Source: Bizionia myxarmorum (lineage in GTDB: Bacteria > Bacteroidota > Bacteroidia > Flavobacteriales > Flavobacteriaceae). From it: DNA of 64,000 bases. Made by a program: the position numbers and the translations under genes. Every line of letters starts with the position of its first letter. Within the stretch, counting starts at the first letter, position 1. This document shows, piece by piece, positions 63,462 through 64,000 of this stretch. The DNA lies in assembly GCF_008086205.1 (NCBI RefSeq), contig NZ_VSKK01000001.1:372001-436000 (forward strand). The letters run 5' to 3'. The notes beneath the pieces were generated by a model, which worked only from the letters and a program-made list of their open reading frames with translations, made no database searches and was not told the origin of the DNA.

Positions 63462-64000
63462 TTACCAGATTCTCACACGATTTTCTGGAGCAATGTACAT
63501 GCTATCACCTTCTTTGATGTTGAATGCTTCATAAAAAGCATCAATATTTAATAAAGGTTGAACCGCACGATTCATTCCTGGAGAATGTGGATCTGTTTTG
63601 ATACGTGTTTTTAAAGCATCATCACGCATTTTAGTTCTCCAAACAGTTGCCCAACTCATAAAGAAACGTTGTTCAGCTGTAAAACCATCAATATTTTCTG
63701 GTCTTCCATCTTCTTTAAAGCTAATTTGCAAAGCATCATAAGCAGCTAAAACACCACCTAAATCACCAATATTTTCACCTAGAGTAAATTTACCATTAAT
63801 AAAAACTTCAGGTAAAACTTCAAGAGCGCTATACTGATCAGCTAATTGAGTTCCTAATGTTTCAAATTGCGACAAATCTTCATCTGTCCACCAGTTATTT
63901 AAGTTACCATCTTTATCATAACGTGATCCTGAATCATCAAAACTATGAGAAATTTCATGACCAATTACAGCGCCAATTCCACCGTAATTTACAGCGTCAT
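63462..64000 (-). CDS. M13-family metallopeptidase, C-terminal part (cut by window end)
   Basis: About 180 residues of the C-terminal catalytic half of a neprilysin/PepO-like zinc endopeptidase. The frame is open to the window edge and includes the zinc motif HEISH (63959-63945) in IGHEISHSFDDSG; the third ligand region GENIGDLGG (the Glu of ENxxD) follows, and the end VRIW is the family's usual terminus. The N-terminal part lies beyond 64000. A shorter frame from the TTG at 63875 is not the real start. Confidence 0.92.
   Translation of the reverse strand, partial: DAVNYGGIGAVIGHEISHSFDDSGSRYDKDGNLNNWWTDEDLSQFETLGTQLADQYSALEVLPEVFINGKFTLGENIGDLGGVLAAYDALQISFKEDGRPENIDGFTAEQRFFMSWATVWRTKMRDDALKTRIKTDPHSPGMNRAVQPLLNIDAFYEAFNIKEGDSMYIAPENRVRIW

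Noticed and set aside
1-64000. CRISPR array, prophage, insertion sequence or rRNA operon
   Set aside because: No spaced direct repeats, no transposase, integrase or phage structural genes and no rRNA sequence found by reading both strands; the only mobile-type signals are two short palindromic repeats.

Overview
The window is a contiguous chromosomal stretch from a member of the Bacteroidota, almost certainly the family Flavobacteriaceae. The evidence is an AT-rich sequence, secreted proteases ending in type IX secretion (T9SS) sorting domains, many lipoproteins and TonB-era 'CarboxypepD_reg' proteins, little sign of Shine-Dalgarno pairing, and repeated promoter -7 elements of the flavobacterial form TAnnTTTG (a few with an upstream TTG). 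I cannot resolve the genus. I see no rRNA, CRISPR array, transposase, integrase or phage gene.

Layout. 1-2.7 kb: tRNA-Leu (minus), then prs, rplY and pth. 2.7-9.0 kb: two divergent secreted metalloproteases (M12B-like and M43-like). 9.1-12.7 kb: ribF, an HTTM membrane protein and serS. 12.75-13.06 kb: a small isolated transcription unit for a 43-residue membrane peptide. 13.1-19.2 kb: a TPR protein, DUF4286, rsmA, mgtE, a degenerate palindromic repeat, a D-2-hydroxyacid dehydrogenase and a DUF1801 protein. 19.2-25.2 kb (minus): an apparent operon of a GNAT acetyltransferase, aspartate kinase, an OlsF-like bifunctional acyltransferase and a carboxypeptidase-regulatory-like protein, with a 1397-bp tandem duplication that carries a truncated acyltransferase end and a second copy of the last gene. 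25.3-33.0 kb: fbp, a TerB-like protein, mfd, a thioredoxin-fold lipoprotein-like protein, YraN and two small membrane proteins. 33.0-41.3 kb: an S66 carboxypeptidase, metG, a pair of unknown tandem paralogues and three envelope proteins. 41.4-50.4 kb: a methyltransferase, Tex, a histone-deacetylase-like enzyme, two small-molecule exporters, a 58-residue Lys/Cys-rich protein, ssb, an unknown gene and a D-aminoacylase-like hydrolase.

50.5-58.5 kb holds the most interesting system: after lipoate ligase comes a tightly packed plus-strand operon of a flavin-dependent oxidoreductase, a methyltransferase, a type III polyketide synthase, a FabI-like reductase, a FabZ-like dehydratase, a ketosynthase, an acyl carrier protein, a phosphopantetheinyl transferase and, after a 43-base gap, a spermidine-synthase-like protein. 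By analogy with bacterial phenolic-lipid clusters, I infer that the fatty-acid module makes a dedicated acyl starter, the type III PKS turns it into a resorcinol or pyrone, and the methyltransferase and flavoenzyme tailor it. 58.6-64 kb: a lipoprotein, a zinc-ribbon protein, a CBS protein, an M28 peptidase, a TPR protein and the 3' part of an M13 metallopeptidase that runs off the window.

Several start codons were moved from the longest open frame because the longest frame begins with a TTG that lies inside a promoter -7 element, or because an internal ATG gives a better signal peptide or an ATGA/TAATG junction.
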